DNA from: a virus
Length of the DNA stretch: 64,000 bases
Reading direction: 5' to 3' (one strand)
IMG/VR virus record: IMGVR_UViG_3300032236_000718
Span: 1 to 64,000 of that record
Below, piece after piece: positions 16,421 through 25,326 of the stretch; within the stretch, counting starts at the first letter, position 1, and every line of letters begins with the position of its first letter. A model generated the notes under the pieces. It worked only from the letters and a program-made list of their open reading frames with translations. It was not told the DNA's origin and did not search any database. The position numbers and the translations under genes are program-made.

Positions 16421-16453
16421 AAGGGGTGGACTCATAGGGTCCACCCCTTTTTA
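16421..16453 (+). terminator. Rho-independent terminator of the replication unit
   Basis: An 11-bp perfect stem (AAGGGGTGGAC/GTCCACCCCTT) with a 7-nt loop, then TTTTT. It ends the polymerase-uvsX-helicase transcript immediately before a late promoter. The gap 16303-16420 holds no gene I can support. Confidence 0.9.
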
Positions 16454-16455
16454 AT

Positions 16456-16463
16456 TATAAATA
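16456..16463 (+). promoter_or_regulatory. T4-type late promoter box TATAAATA
   Basis: A perfect octamer just after the replication terminator and 19 bases before the start codon at 16482. Confidence 0.7.
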
Positions 16464-16481
16464 CCCAAACGGGAGAATATT

Positions 16482-17555
16482 ATGCTTACACCACAACAAC
16501 AGAAAGACCTTTATCGAAAAGTAGAAGAGATTCTAAACGTTATTGGTGCTGGTTATAACTTTAAAGTAGGAGCTAATAAGCCTGCTTCTGACGGTAGTGG
16601 TGGCCGCGAGTATAGAATGCAACTCGTTAATATACAAAATGATACATCAGGTGAATTAAAGACTAATCTACCAACTAAATTAATGGAGATTGAGAATATA
16701 AAAGATGTTAAGTTTAATCAACTATCTCCTAATAGTTCAAAATACTCCTCAGTATCATTCACACTAGAATCAATTAAGTTCGATGCAGTTATTGCAAAAG
16801 GTGCTAATAACGGAGAGAAGTTTGAGAAGACTGTAGTCAATGATCTACAGAGATATTTTCAAAATGCTCAGGTATCTACGGACTATAAGACGTTGATTGA
16901 TAAACTTATCAAGGCAAATCCTGCCTTTGGAAAGAATGAGATAATTAGTGTTAGGCAGAGAACCGGTAGCACTCTTAAAGAAGGTGTTGCTATTGAGAAT
17001 CTAGGAGCTATTATTGGTGATATTATATTAACTGATAGTGCAAATAAACAATGGTTTATATCTCTAAAGGATGTTAATGGAGATACATTTAGCTCATACT
17101 CTGGAGCTGCAACTCTTATAGACTCTACTGGTAAATTAAATGATAGTTCTGCTGGTGCAGACTTTTTATTAGCTTTTGGCGTTAATCTAGATCAAGTTCA
17201 AAAAGGATTTGATGATAGAAAGAATAAAAAGGTTGTAAGACTTCCTTATAGAAAAGCTAATTTAGATACACAAAAGACAAAGAGCATCTTCGAGAGAGCA
17301 TGGGGTATGAACTACTTCTATGTTCGCAAGACAAGTGATGGATGGAAAGTATTTTGGATAGATAGAACTGTGCTAAATAACTTAGCGTCTGCAATTTCAA
17401 TAGAGAGAATTGGTTATCCATCTATGACCACAAAGCAAATAACTATTGATTGTAAAAATAGTTTTGCTAGTTATAAAATAGAAATTAGAAACAGTAAGGG
17501 CGATGAGTACCCTAACGACATAAAATTTAAGGTGAAGAGTTTAAGTCTAACATGA
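16482..17555 (+). CDS. Late protein, possible PD-(D/E)XK-type nuclease
   Basis: 357 residues, A/T-rich codons unlike the helicase gene. G-E-K-F-E-K-x-V-x-x-D-L followed about 60 residues later by I-G-D-I-I-L and W-F-I-S-L-K-D could be the E...GD...(S)xK core of a PD-(D/E)XK nuclease, but conservation is not obvious enough to be sure. A late promoter and GGGAG precede the ATG, and it overlaps the next gene by four bases. It could equally be a virion protein. Confidence 0.6.
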   Translation: MLTPQQQKDLYRKVEEILNVIGAGYNFKVGANKPASDGSGGREYRMQLVNIQNDTSGELKTNLPTKLMEIENIKDVKFNQLSPNSSKYSSVSFTLESIKFDAVIAKGANNGEKFEKTVVNDLQRYFQNAQVSTDYKTLIDKLIKANPAFGKNEIISVRQRTGSTLKEGVAIENLGAIIGDIILTDSANKQWFISLKDVNGDTFSSYSGAATLIDSTGKLNDSSAGADFLLAFGVNLDQVQKGFDDRKNKKVVRLPYRKANLDTQKTKSIFERAWGMNYFYVRKTSDGWKVFWIDRTVLNNLASAISIERIGYPSMTTKQITIDCKNSFASYKIEIRNSKGDEYPNDIKFKVKSLSLT

Positions 17556-19585
17556 TAACATTCAAAACATTTTTAGTAGAGTCATTAGATGTCGATAAGC
17601 TCAAGCATCTTGAGCACGCCGAGGATCACATAATCCATGGTGGCCATGAAGGCGTAGGACACGCAGCAGATACTCTCGATGACATCGATAACTTCCTTAA
17701 GACAGGTGCTGGCGGTTCTACTATTACTACAAAATATGATGGATCTCCATCGATCGTGTTTGGTATTAATCCAGAGAATGGTAAATTCTTTGTCGGATCA
17801 AAGTCCGTCTTTAACAAAGAGCCGAAGATCAACTATACTGTTAAAGATATTGAAAACAATCATGGCCATGCTCCTGGTCTTGTAGCTAAGCTTAAAGCCG
17901 CGTTAGAGCATTTACCAAAGATCATGCCAAAGAATGAGAAGGGTAAACCTGAGGGAGTCTATCAAGGGGACTTTATGTATGATAAAGGAGATCTATCAGG
18001 GGATGAAAACTCAAGCGATTATAGCTTTACTCCTAACACGATCACTTACTCTGTTCCTAAGAATGGTCCTGAAGGCCGTAAGATTAATAAGTCTGAAATG
18101 GGATTTGTCGTACACACGAAGTATGAAGGTAAAAGCTTGGATGACATGAAAGCTGGTTTTGATGTCGATCAAGACGCTTTCCAAAAAGATCCTGATGTCA
18201 ATATAATCAATCCACAAATTGACCAGTCTAAGACGCGCTACTCTTCCTCGATGCAGAAAGAGTTTGAGAAGCATAAAGAAGAAGCTGCAAAAGTATACTC
18301 TGAGATGGATCCTGCAACTCTAGATGATCTAGAGAAGCATGAGACAACAATGAAGACATATATTAACTCGACAGTTCGTGATGATACCATTCCTTCTATC
18401 GGAGGATATATACAGTTCCTTGAAGCTAAGAAAAAGAAAGATGTGGATAAGGCTAAGTCTGATAAAGGCAAGCAGAAAATAGCAGCTGCTGCAGACGAGG
18501 TTATAGACCATGCTAAAGAAAAGAAAGACGAGTTTAAGAAACTCTTTGAGATGCATAGTCATTTACAAAAGGCTAAAGATGTTCTTGTGAAGGCTATAGG
18601 AAACCCTACACCATATAAGCACACTGTCGGCGGTAAAGAAGTTAAGCCAGAAGGATTTGTTGCTACACGCAATGGTAGACCTACAAAGCTTGTGGATCGT
18701 GCAGAGTTTAGTAAGAATAATTTTGCTAATAATCGTGGTAAGGGTGATCCTGATGCTACTCCTGCAGAGGAGTCAGATACTAAGAACCCGCATGTCATGG
18801 CATTTGGCCGTATGAATCCACCAACCGCTGGCCATAAAGTACTTACTGATAAGGTACTTGAGTTAGCTAAGGATAGAAAAGCTGGTCACTCAGTTGTGCT
18901 ATCAGCTACACAAGATCCTGAGAAAAATCCACTTACTCCAGAGCAAAAAGTAAAACATGCTAAGCGTATGTTCCCTGGTGTTAATGTCGAAGCTGCAAGT
19001 AAAGATGCACCTACAGTCATTGAGCAAGCAAAGAAGCTAGCTGCCAAGGGCATCGACCATCTTATATTGGTTGCTGGATCAGATCGTGTCGATGAGTTTA
19101 AGAAGCTTCTCGATACATATAACGGTAAAGAGTATAACTTTAAGAGAATAGATGTTGTCTCAGCAGGAACAAGAGACCCCGACGCTGATGCAGAGGATCC
19201 TTCAAGTGTATCAGCGACAAGACAGAGATCACACGCTATCAATAATAAGTTTGGCGAGTTTAAGAAGGGTCTTCCTAAAGATATGCAAGATGAGCATGCT
19301 AAGGAATTGTTTAATGATATCAAGCAGGGTATGGACATCAAGATCGATCAGGATACCAGTGGAATATCACTTGCAAGATATGCTAAGCGTGATGACGTTA
19401 TTGGTGTGAAAGCTAGAAAAGAGCAACAGCGCAGAGAGATTATGAAAGAGATGGAAAAGAAAAACAATAAACTAAGGGGTACACCGGCTGCAACAAAGCC
19501 TGCTGCACCGGCACAAAAGACTGCGCCTGCACAAAAACCGCTAGCAACTAAGAAACCACCTAAACCAAAGCGTACCAAACTATAA
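17552..19585 (+). CDS. Ligase-like / NMNAT-like nucleotidyltransferase fusion
   Basis: 677 residues. The N-terminal half contains T-K-Y-D-G-S at about 62-67, which resembles motif I (KxDG) of covalent nucleotidyltransferases such as RNA and DNA ligases; Y-Q-G-D-F-M-Y and G-F-V-V-H-T-K-Y-E-G could be motifs III and IV. From about residue 412 a second domain has G-R-M-N-P-P-T-A-G-H, V-A-G-S-D-R and V-S-A-T, the HxGH-superfamily (NMN adenylyltransferase-like) motifs. The tail is Ala/Pro/Lys-rich. Relatives in T4-like marine phages are known only as conserved proteins. The ligase-like reading is my inference; the NMNAT-like half is firmer. Confidence 0.75.
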   Translation: MITFKTFLVESLDVDKLKHLEHAEDHIIHGGHEGVGHAADTLDDIDNFLKTGAGGSTITTKYDGSPSIVFGINPENGKFFVGSKSVFNKEPKINYTVKDIENNHGHAPGLVAKLKAALEHLPKIMPKNEKGKPEGVYQGDFMYDKGDLSGDENSSDYSFTPNTITYSVPKNGPEGRKINKSEMGFVVHTKYEGKSLDDMKAGFDVDQDAFQKDPDVNIINPQIDQSKTRYSSSMQKEFEKHKEEAAKVYSEMDPATLDDLEKHETTMKTYINSTVRDDTIPSIGGYIQFLEAKKKKDVDKAKSDKGKQKIAAAADEVIDHAKEKKDEFKKLFEMHSHLQKAKDVLVKAIGNPTPYKHTVGGKEVKPEGFVATRNGRPTKLVDRAEFSKNNFANNRGKGDPDATPAEESDTKNPHVMAFGRMNPPTAGHKVLTDKVLELAKDRKAGHSVVLSATQDPEKNPLTPEQKVKHAKRMFPGVNVEAASKDAPTVIEQAKKLAAKGIDHLILVAGSDRVDEFKKLLDTYNGKEYNFKRIDVVSAGTRDPDADAEDPSSVSATRQRSHAINNKFGEFKKGLPKDMQDEHAKELFNDIKQGMDIKIDQDTSGISLARYAKRDDVIGVKARKEQQRREIMKEMEKKNNKLRGTPAATKPAAPAQKTAPAQKPLATKKPPKPKRTKL

Positions 19586-19588
19586 ATA
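19581..19588 (+). promoter_or_regulatory. T4-type late promoter box TATAAATA
   Basis: A perfect octamer overlapping the preceding stop codon, about 66 bases before the start at 19654. It would drive the block of late genes to about 26280. Confidence 0.65.
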
Positions 19589-19653
19589 CAAATGCTGCAG
19601 AAAGCTACGGCAATCCTGCGTTGTTGTTTGGTTTAAGCCTAAGGGAAACACCA

Positions 19654-20319
19654 ATGTCGAAAGAAATAAGTCTCCAATCTAGTCCTCAGCTAGTTTTCGT
19701 AGAGCAACAGGGGGTTGCCGTAGCCCCTTCGCATAAGCAAATAATCTCCCTATACAAGAAGTCAGAGCAGAGTGGCATTCCTTTTGACACCATCTTAGAG
19801 GTGTACAAGAGAGGCTTTGCTGCGTCTCTGGACGAGCAGACTGCGTTTAATAGGGTCAACTCATTCATAGCCGGTGGAGCTGCAACAAACATGGATAAAG
19901 ATCTATTAGAGAAGCGTGGTCTTTGGGATAATATTCACGCTAAGAGAGAAAGAATTAAGCACGGATCTGGTGAGCACATGCGCAAGCCTGGATCAAAGGG
20001 AGCTCCATCAAAGCAGGACTTTGTTGATTCTCAATCTAAAAAAGAAGAGTATACCGGTGCCGAGAAGGTATCACATAATTCGGACGAACCGTCCAGTAGA
20101 TTTATGGGCACAACTGCTCTAACAGATGTGTACAAAAGCCAGACTCCAGGTTATAGTAAGACCCTATCGACAATTAAGAGAGTTGTCAAGGAAATGTATG
20201 TTAGAGATGCTTCAGGCAAGAAGATTCCTGTTGAAAAGAAGAAGTTTAGAGGCGCAGACATGAAGATGCACTCAGCTTATCCAGGTAAGAGCTCTAGCTC
20301 GGGCGACGGTGGAGAATGA
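19654..20319 (+). CDS. Conserved phage protein with GLWDNIHAKR motif
   Basis: 221 residues. The central G-L-W-D-N-I-H-A-K-R-x-R-I-K-x-G-S-G-E-x-M-R-K-P-G motif recurs in many uncharacterised small proteins of marine and T4-like phages. The N-terminus is helical; the C-terminus is Lys/Ser-rich. The ATG at 19654 is preferred because AGGGA precedes it and an upstream in-frame Met is in the untranslated leader. It overlaps the next gene by four bases. Function unknown. Confidence 0.7.
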   Translation: MSKEISLQSSPQLVFVEQQGVAVAPSHKQIISLYKKSEQSGIPFDTILEVYKRGFAASLDEQTAFNRVNSFIAGGAATNMDKDLLEKRGLWDNIHAKRERIKHGSGEHMRKPGSKGAPSKQDFVDSQSKKEEYTGAEKVSHNSDEPSSRFMGTTALTDVYKSQTPGYSKTLSTIKRVVKEMYVRDASGKKIPVEKKKFRGADMKMHSAYPGKSSSSGDGGE

Positions 20320-20651
20320 AGAGTTTTATAGAGTTCTCAAACTTATTTGAGTGTAACGGCAACTGCACTTGTGGCAAGCACTTAGAAGAGTTAAACAAGA
20401 AGGATCAGAATCCTTCTGGAGGTATGTCTAAAGCCGGTGTTGATAGATACAATAGAGAGAATCCAGGGCACCATCTTAAGACTGCAGTCACTGCAGAGCC
20501 TTCTAAGTTAAAGGCTGGTAGTAAGGCTGCAAATCGTCGTAAGTCATTCTGCGCAAGAATGGGTGGAATGAAGAAAAGACTCACGGGATCTAAGACTGCT
20601 CATGATCCCGACTCAAGGATAAATAAAGCATTAAGAAAGTGGCACTGTTAA
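20316..20651 (+). CDS. DUF6321-like Cys-containing basic protein
   Basis: 111 residues. The C-terminal block G-S-K-A-A-N-R-R-K-S-F-C-A-R-M-G-G-M followed by D-P-D-S-R-I-N-K-A-L-R-K-W-x-C is the signature of a widespread basic phage domain (DUF6321 as I recall). The N-terminus has C-N-G-N-C-T-C-G, a possible metal site. ATGA overlap with the upstream gene. Probably nucleic-acid or virion associated. Confidence 0.75.
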   Translation: MKSFIEFSNLFECNGNCTCGKHLEELNKKDQNPSGGMSKAGVDRYNRENPGHHLKTAVTAEPSKLKAGSKAANRRKSFCARMGGMKKRLTGSKTAHDPDSRINKALRKWHC

Positions 20652-20663
20652 GTGGAGATTAAA

Positions 20664-20912
20664 ATGAACGAGAACTTTGAAATACTGTTAGTTGTAGCAT
20701 TTATAGCACTAGCTGGATGGGGTCTAACTCGTCTAATGAGTGTTAAAGAGACTGTAAAAGCTCAGCCAGAGCAACCTAAAGAACCTGAAGCTGCACCTGC
20801 ACCTGAAGTTGTAGAAGAGCCAGTTAAGCCTAAGAGAGGCAGAAAGAAAGCTGTACAAGCTACTCCTGCACCTGTTAAGCCTAAGAGAATTACAAAGAAG
20901 GTAACGAAGTAA
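20664..20912 (+). CDS. Membrane-anchored Pro/Lys-rich protein
   Basis: 82 residues: a transmembrane helix at about 5-22 followed by a Pro/Glu/Ala then Lys/Arg-rich tail with K-P-K-R-G-R-K-K, an AT-hook-like basic patch. GGAG before the ATG at 20664 supports that start over the in-frame one at 20652. It overlaps the Dps gene by one base. Function unknown; a membrane-tethered DNA contact is possible. Confidence 0.6.
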   Translation: MNENFEILLVVAFIALAGWGLTRLMSVKETVKAQPEQPKEPEAAPAPEVVEEPVKPKRGRKKAVQATPAPVKPKRITKKVTK

Positions 20913-21352
20913 TGGATGAACTGATTGAACAGATGAAAGTTTGCTTGGCCAGCGTGTTTGCGCTGTACCTAAAGACACACTATTTCCATTGGAATGTGGA
21001 GGGTCCAAACTTTTATAGCAATCATAAGTTCCTTCAAAAGATGTATGAAGATCTCTTTGAGTCAGTCGATAGACATGCCGAAGAGATTAGAACATCAAAT
21101 GGATATGCTCCTGGATCTTTTATTAGATTCAGCGAGCTATCTATCGTTAAGGATGAGACTAATATCCCACCTCCTATGTCTATGATGACAAAATTGATGG
21201 ATGACAATCTTAACGTCATTAAGCTATTAAAAGACACAAAAGATCTTGCAGAGAAGCAAAACTCTGTAGGCTATTCTAACTTTCTACAAGATAGAATAGA
21301 TATACACTATAAGCATCATTGGATGCTAAGATCCATAACAAAGGCTGTCTAA
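20912..21352 (+). CDS. Dps/ferritin-like DNA-protection protein
   Basis: 146 residues. The Dps helix-B/C pattern is clear: T-H-Y-F-H-W-N-V-E-G then N-H-K-F-L-Q-K-M-Y, followed by D-R-H-A-E-E-I-R. The two His, Asp and Glu correspond to the intersubunit ferroxidase ligands, so iron oxidation should be possible. Dps dodecamers oxidise Fe(II) with H2O2 and can bind DNA. There is no long basic N-terminal tail. It lies in the late block, so it may protect DNA late in infection or be packaged; that is inference. Confidence 0.88.
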   Translation: MDELIEQMKVCLASVFALYLKTHYFHWNVEGPNFYSNHKFLQKMYEDLFESVDRHAEEIRTSNGYAPGSFIRFSELSIVKDETNIPPPMSMMTKLMDDNLNVIKLLKDTKDLAEKQNSVGYSNFLQDRIDIHYKHHWMLRSITKAV

Positions 21353-21353
21353 G

Positions 21354-22043
21354 ATGGAAAATAAGTTTAAGTCGCTAGAGTCCGTCATCAGAGAGATGGC
21401 TATGAATCGCAACTCGAAGATCCGTATGAAGGATGTCGAGAATGTTGATCGTGAGACATTTAATAAGCGTAATCCAAAGCACATGGATGACAATGTTATG
21501 TCTCCTAAGTCAGAGCTAGCAAAGCAAGGCGAGATTAAGACTAAGATCATAGACGAAGCCAAAGATAAGAACTTTGATGATGTAGAGGTCACTGACAAGA
21601 AGAATTCAACATCTCCTAGCTCAAAAAAGACAAAACCTACTGACAGTGAAGATCATGATCTTGATGACGCAAAAAAGGTCAAGGGTGGAACTACAGAGGT
21701 CGAGCTTAATCCAAAGACAGATGACAAGGTTAACTCAGAGACAGATGAGGATGACTCTGCTAAGAAGGGTCGCAAGAAGGCCAATAAAGAGATCGGACAG
21801 AAAGGTGCACCTATGAAGGAAGAGGTTATCTTTGAGGGTTATCACGTCAAGGATCATGCTACATTCGGTAAAGTGTTAGCTAAGGATGGTAATACCCACC
21901 TAGTAGACTATGACACGGCAGATAAGATCTCTGATAAGCATAAAGGTTCGTCTGTCATAAAGACACTAGATAGAAAAAAGTACATTGTCAAGATGCCTGA
22001 GCACATGAAACACGGTCAACAAGTAGAAGTAGAAGGATACTAA
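21354..22043 (+). CDS. Highly charged late protein
   Basis: 229 residues, over a third Lys/Asp/Glu, mostly disordered in appearance, with a more ordered C-terminal 70 residues (V-K-D-H-A-T-F-G-K-V-L-A onward). Tight spacing with Dps and the EF-hand gene. It may be a scaffold-type or virion-associated protein; no family recognised. Confidence 0.6.
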   Translation: MENKFKSLESVIREMAMNRNSKIRMKDVENVDRETFNKRNPKHMDDNVMSPKSELAKQGEIKTKIIDEAKDKNFDDVEVTDKKNSTSPSSKKTKPTDSEDHDLDDAKKVKGGTTEVELNPKTDDKVNSETDEDDSAKKGRKKANKEIGQKGAPMKEEVIFEGYHVKDHATFGKVLAKDGNTHLVDYDTADKISDKHKGSSVIKTLDRKKYIVKMPEHMKHGQQVEVEGY

Positions 22044-22044
22044 C

Positions 22045-22542
22045 ATGCTAAAATCAAATGGAAATTTAGGTCTATCGGAAGCCATGATTGCGGCTGCTAG
22101 AGAGATCCTTGAGAAGAAACTAACTCCTGCACAAGAGAAGAATATCGATAAGAACCATAATGGTAAGATCGATAAGGGTGACTTTGAGATTCTTCATAAA
22201 AAGAAGAAGATGATGGAAGCTAAGTGCCCATCATGCGGTAAGTCACCTTGCATGTGTGAGAGCGTAAAGAAAGAAGAAGTTGAACTTGATGAAGCAATTA
22301 AATTAGGTTCTAAAGTTAAGATACATAATCCTGGTAAAAAAAACCATGGTGAAGAAGGTACTGTTGGTGAAATTCGTCGTGGTTTACCTGGAGTCAGACC
22401 ACCATACTATACAGTAGATCATAGCGGCACATCATCTCAACTTCCTAAAGAAAACTTAAGAATCGTAAAAGAAAAAGTCGAGTTCTCTGATGCTGAGTTA
22501 GAAATGATTGCATCAATTGCACAACAGCATGAAGTAGAATAA
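22045..22542 (+). CDS. EF-hand and Cys-motif protein
   Basis: 165 residues. D-K-N-H-N-G-K-I-D-K-G-D-F at about 35-47 fits a Ca-binding EF-hand loop. C-P-S-C-G-K-S-P-C-M-C follows at about 61-71 and may bind zinc. A KOW-like segment (G-S-K-V-K-I-H-N-P-G...G-T-V-G-E-I) occupies about 89-112. Overlaps the next gene start. Function unknown. Confidence 0.65.
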   Translation: MLKSNGNLGLSEAMIAAAREILEKKLTPAQEKNIDKNHNGKIDKGDFEILHKKKKMMEAKCPSCGKSPCMCESVKKEEVELDEAIKLGSKVKIHNPGKKNHGEEGTVGEIRRGLPGVRPPYYTVDHSGTSSQLPKENLRIVKEKVEFSDAELEMIASIAQQHEVE

Positions 22543-23684
22543 TGAATATATTTGAAAAAGTCATGGGCAGGAAGAAGAGAGAGCCCATAGATAAGCCTAC
22601 AGTCGGTAACGGTACTGGTCGCCAAAACGGTGACCAGTCCGGTTACAATGATAAGGGTAACGTCACTGACTATACGATCAGTGATGAGTACATTGCCGAG
22701 TTGTCCCCTGAGCTTGTAGGTGCAGTGAATAAAAAGAGAGCACTAGGTGACCTTAAAAAAGGAACACCACCTGTTCCACACAAGACCGAGGCAGGATATC
22801 ACACGCTTAAGCGCGCAGTTGATAAAGCTGCAGGTGTTAAGAAGCCTGGACCATACCAGCTTCCTAAAGTCACAGAGGGTGTTAATGCAGCGACTAGTGC
22901 AGGCGGTAAGCAAGTCACTCAGAAGGCTCCTGTTGGATCTATAGCAAGAAATGCTCCTGCTAGTGCTAGAGCATTACAGACTGCAGCCAATGCTAGAGTT
23001 TCTAACAAAGAAGTTAATGCTGATAAGCAAAAAGATACACAGCATAGCGATATGCAAAAAGAGATTCAAAAAAGACAACAGGCATCTAAAAAGACATTGG
23101 AGAAGGACATGAGCACGATAAGCAAAGAAGAGATCGATCACGTTAACTCAGTATTCGCTAAGAATCTAGAAGAGGGTTATCTTCGTCTGGATGAGAAGAA
23201 GTGGATAGCTAACGCTATTAAGAAGCCAGGCGCTATGACTGCAGCTGCTAAGCGTGAGGGCGTGTCTAACTCCGAGTACGAGAAAGAGCACATGCACGAC
23301 AGTGGTAAGGCTGGCAAGCGCGCTCGTCTTGCTATGACTCTTAAAAAGATGCACGAGGAAAAGACCGATAAAGCTGATGGGGCAAAGCTTGGTCGTCCTT
23401 CCACTCAGGATGATCATCCAATTGCACAAGCCCGTAAAGTTATCTCAATGCGCGGTCAGCACAAGTTTACTCACAAGAGTGGTGAGAAGCACATGATGGA
23501 TCCTAAGGTTGCACACCAAATTCTTCACAAGCATGATAACATGAAGACATCTGCTGAGAAGGATGAGTTTGCACATCGCGTACATCACAGCAAGAAGTCA
23601 ATGGAAGATGCTTTAGCAGGTAAGCCAGCTGAGAAGAAGCCTAAGGTTAGCCTTGCTGGTAAGATCACGGGAACACAGAAATAA
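22542..23684 (+). CDS. Conserved late phage protein
   Basis: 380 residues, Lys/Ala-rich. A block near residues 215-265 (W-I-A-N-A-I-K-K-P-G-A-M-T-A-A-A-K-R-E-G) followed by K-x-A-R-L-A-M-T-L-K-K-M recurs in many phage proteins of unknown role. A G-R-P-S-T patch and His-rich C-terminus follow. Overlaps both neighbours by one base. Possibly DNA-binding or internal virion protein. Confidence 0.65.
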   Translation: MNIFEKVMGRKKREPIDKPTVGNGTGRQNGDQSGYNDKGNVTDYTISDEYIAELSPELVGAVNKKRALGDLKKGTPPVPHKTEAGYHTLKRAVDKAAGVKKPGPYQLPKVTEGVNAATSAGGKQVTQKAPVGSIARNAPASARALQTAANARVSNKEVNADKQKDTQHSDMQKEIQKRQQASKKTLEKDMSTISKEEIDHVNSVFAKNLEEGYLRLDEKKWIANAIKKPGAMTAAAKREGVSNSEYEKEHMHDSGKAGKRARLAMTLKKMHEEKTDKADGAKLGRPSTQDDHPIAQARKVISMRGQHKFTHKSGEKHMMDPKVAHQILHKHDNMKTSAEKDEFAHRVHHSKKSMEDALAGKPAEKKPKVSLAGKITGTQK

Positions 23685-23914
23685 TGGCACTTAATGCTAA
23701 CACTATAGTTCAAGCACCTAAGGTTGAGCAGCCTGCTAAAGCAGCAACTCCACCTAAAGATAAGAAAGCCTTAAATGCTGGATCTATAGTTGTAAAGAAT
23801 AAGAGACCGCTGAAGCCTAAGTATGTTACTCCTGAAGCTGGTGCACTAACACCTGTAAAGAAGAAATTAGACCGTAGGCCATCTAAGTACATTATTGACA
23901 TGATGACTCCCTAA
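23684..23914 (+). CDS. Small Pro/Lys-rich late protein
   Basis: 76 residues, low complexity, with two copies of a L-N-A-x-x-I-V motif (residues 3-9 and 30-36). Overlaps the previous stop by one base. Function unknown. Confidence 0.55.
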   Translation: MALNANTIVQAPKVEQPAKAATPPKDKKALNAGSIVVKNKRPLKPKYVTPEAGALTPVKKKLDRRPSKYIIDMMTP

Positions 23915-23965
23915 TCTTTAAGAACAATAAATAATAAAAACCAATTCTCTAGGAGGAATAATACA

Positions 23966-24916
23966 ATGGCACAATGGGGTAGAAACGATCGTGGTGTTAG
24001 TGCTAATAGCACTACGACTACAGAAACATCCAACGGCGCACCGATCGGAACCTACGCCTTGGTCAAGGGCGACCAGGTTAACCGTGCAGATGCTGCAAAT
24101 GCTCACTTCGGTAATACATCGGTTGGCTCGAGAGCTTATACCGACGTTAACATGTTTGGTAACACCACGGTCGGTGCTTTCCAACCTAATAAGGCTGTAG
24201 GCGTATTTGCTGTTAATACAGCTCAACTACAAGTATCTGGAGGTAACGTAGTTATCTCCTATGTTACATTTGGTGGTTCAGGATATAACGCAAATGCAAA
24301 CGTATCATTTGTCTCCACAAATGGTGGATCTGGTGCCGCTGCTAATGCTCAGGTAGCTGGCGGTAGAGTAACAGCAATTAATATCACTGCTGGCGGTAAC
24401 AGCTATGTCACCGCTCCTACTATTACAATCACACCTCCAAATACTCTTGCAGTTAATGGTAATACTGCGATCAGCAACGATACGATCACGTTTACTTCAG
24501 CTAATAGCTACTTCCTTGTAAACGATCAGCTTACTATCTCGTCTAATGCATCTTCATTGCCTGGTGGATTAACTAATGGTGGTACATATTATGTCGTACT
24601 ATCAAATACAACAGCATTTAAGATATCGACTGCGCAAGGTGGCACACCTATTGCAATGACAAAAGCTAGCGGAAATAGTACAACTGCTGCTGGTTTTGGC
24701 TTTTATGGTACAACAGCAACTGGATATGTCGACACTAACAGTGTTCTTCCACAAGTAACTCATGCTGGTTGGGTTCTACGCACAGAGGGAACCGGTGGTC
24801 GTGCAGGTCGTATACAATATGAGACACTAGTTGCTATGGGATCACTTGGTGAGACCGACGGTAAGTATGGTACACCTGCTTCTATATCTTCAAACACCGT
24901 TGACCAATACGTCTAA
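23966..24916 (+). CDS. Probable virion protein with HAGW-RTEGTGGRAGR motif
   Basis: 316 residues of Gly/Asn/Thr/Ser-rich beta structure. Two G-G-S-G-Y/G-G-N-S-Y blocks followed by A-P-T-I-T-I resemble repeats in phage tail and adhesin proteins. The C-terminal H-A-G-W-x-L-R-T-E-G-T-G-G-R-A-G-R motif is widespread in T4-like phages, where it is annotated as structural. AGGAGG is 12 bases upstream; an AATAAATA near-match to the late promoter lies at about 23926. Confidence 0.75.
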   Translation: MAQWGRNDRGVSANSTTTTETSNGAPIGTYALVKGDQVNRADAANAHFGNTSVGSRAYTDVNMFGNTTVGAFQPNKAVGVFAVNTAQLQVSGGNVVISYVTFGGSGYNANANVSFVSTNGGSGAAANAQVAGGRVTAINITAGGNSYVTAPTITITPPNTLAVNGNTAISNDTITFTSANSYFLVNDQLTISSNASSLPGGLTNGGTYYVVLSNTTAFKISTAQGGTPIAMTKASGNSTTAAGFGFYGTTATGYVDTNSVLPQVTHAGWVLRTEGTGGRAGRIQYETLVAMGSLGETDGKYGTPASISSNTVDQYV

Positions 24917-24932
24917 GATTGGATTATAGATA

Positions 24933-25313
24933 ATGGCGAATAACGCAAAAAGAATATCTGAGCTCGGTGTACCTACTACTCTGACAGCAAATGACAGAGT
25001 AGTGGTCCTCACCGGGCCAGGAACACCGATTGCCAACGTGCAATCGATATTGCTGCCTAATTTTGGAACAGCACTCGCACAAAATAACTTTCCTAAAGCT
25101 AATAGTACATCAGTAGGAATCATTGCCATTGGCGATAGTCTCTCAATTGATGCCAATACAGGTATAACTAGCGTAGCTGTATCATCATCGGGTATACCTT
25201 CAACATCAGTGTCGACTGGTTACCCCGGACAATTAAAAGTTAGTACTACTCACCTATACGTGTGTGTGGCATTAAATGTATGGAAGAGAGTTCCGCTAGA
25301 CGCAGCATTCTAA
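24933..25313 (+). CDS. Small fibre-like structural protein
   Basis: 126 residues. The C-terminal Y-P-G-Q-L...H-L-Y-V-C-V-A...W-K-R-V-P-L motif is common at the ends of phage fibre and neck-associated proteins. The start I-S-E-L also resembles small fibre proteins. It follows the 23966 gene after 16 bases. Confidence 0.7.
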   Translation: MANNAKRISELGVPTTLTANDRVVVLTGPGTPIANVQSILLPNFGTALAQNNFPKANSTSVGIIAIGDSLSIDANTGITSVAVSSSGIPSTSVSTGYPGQLKVSTTHLYVCVALNVWKRVPLDAAF

Positions 25314-25326
25314 TTATGGTACAGTG

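Noticed and set aside
16280-16558. 92-aa frame spanning the replication terminator
   Set aside because: It crosses a strong terminator and late promoter and overlaps the well-supported start at 16482.
18886-19341. 151-aa minus-strand frame within the ligase-like/NMNAT fusion
   Set aside because: Fully antisense to a well-supported gene, Leu/Ser-rich product, no promoter or ribosome site.
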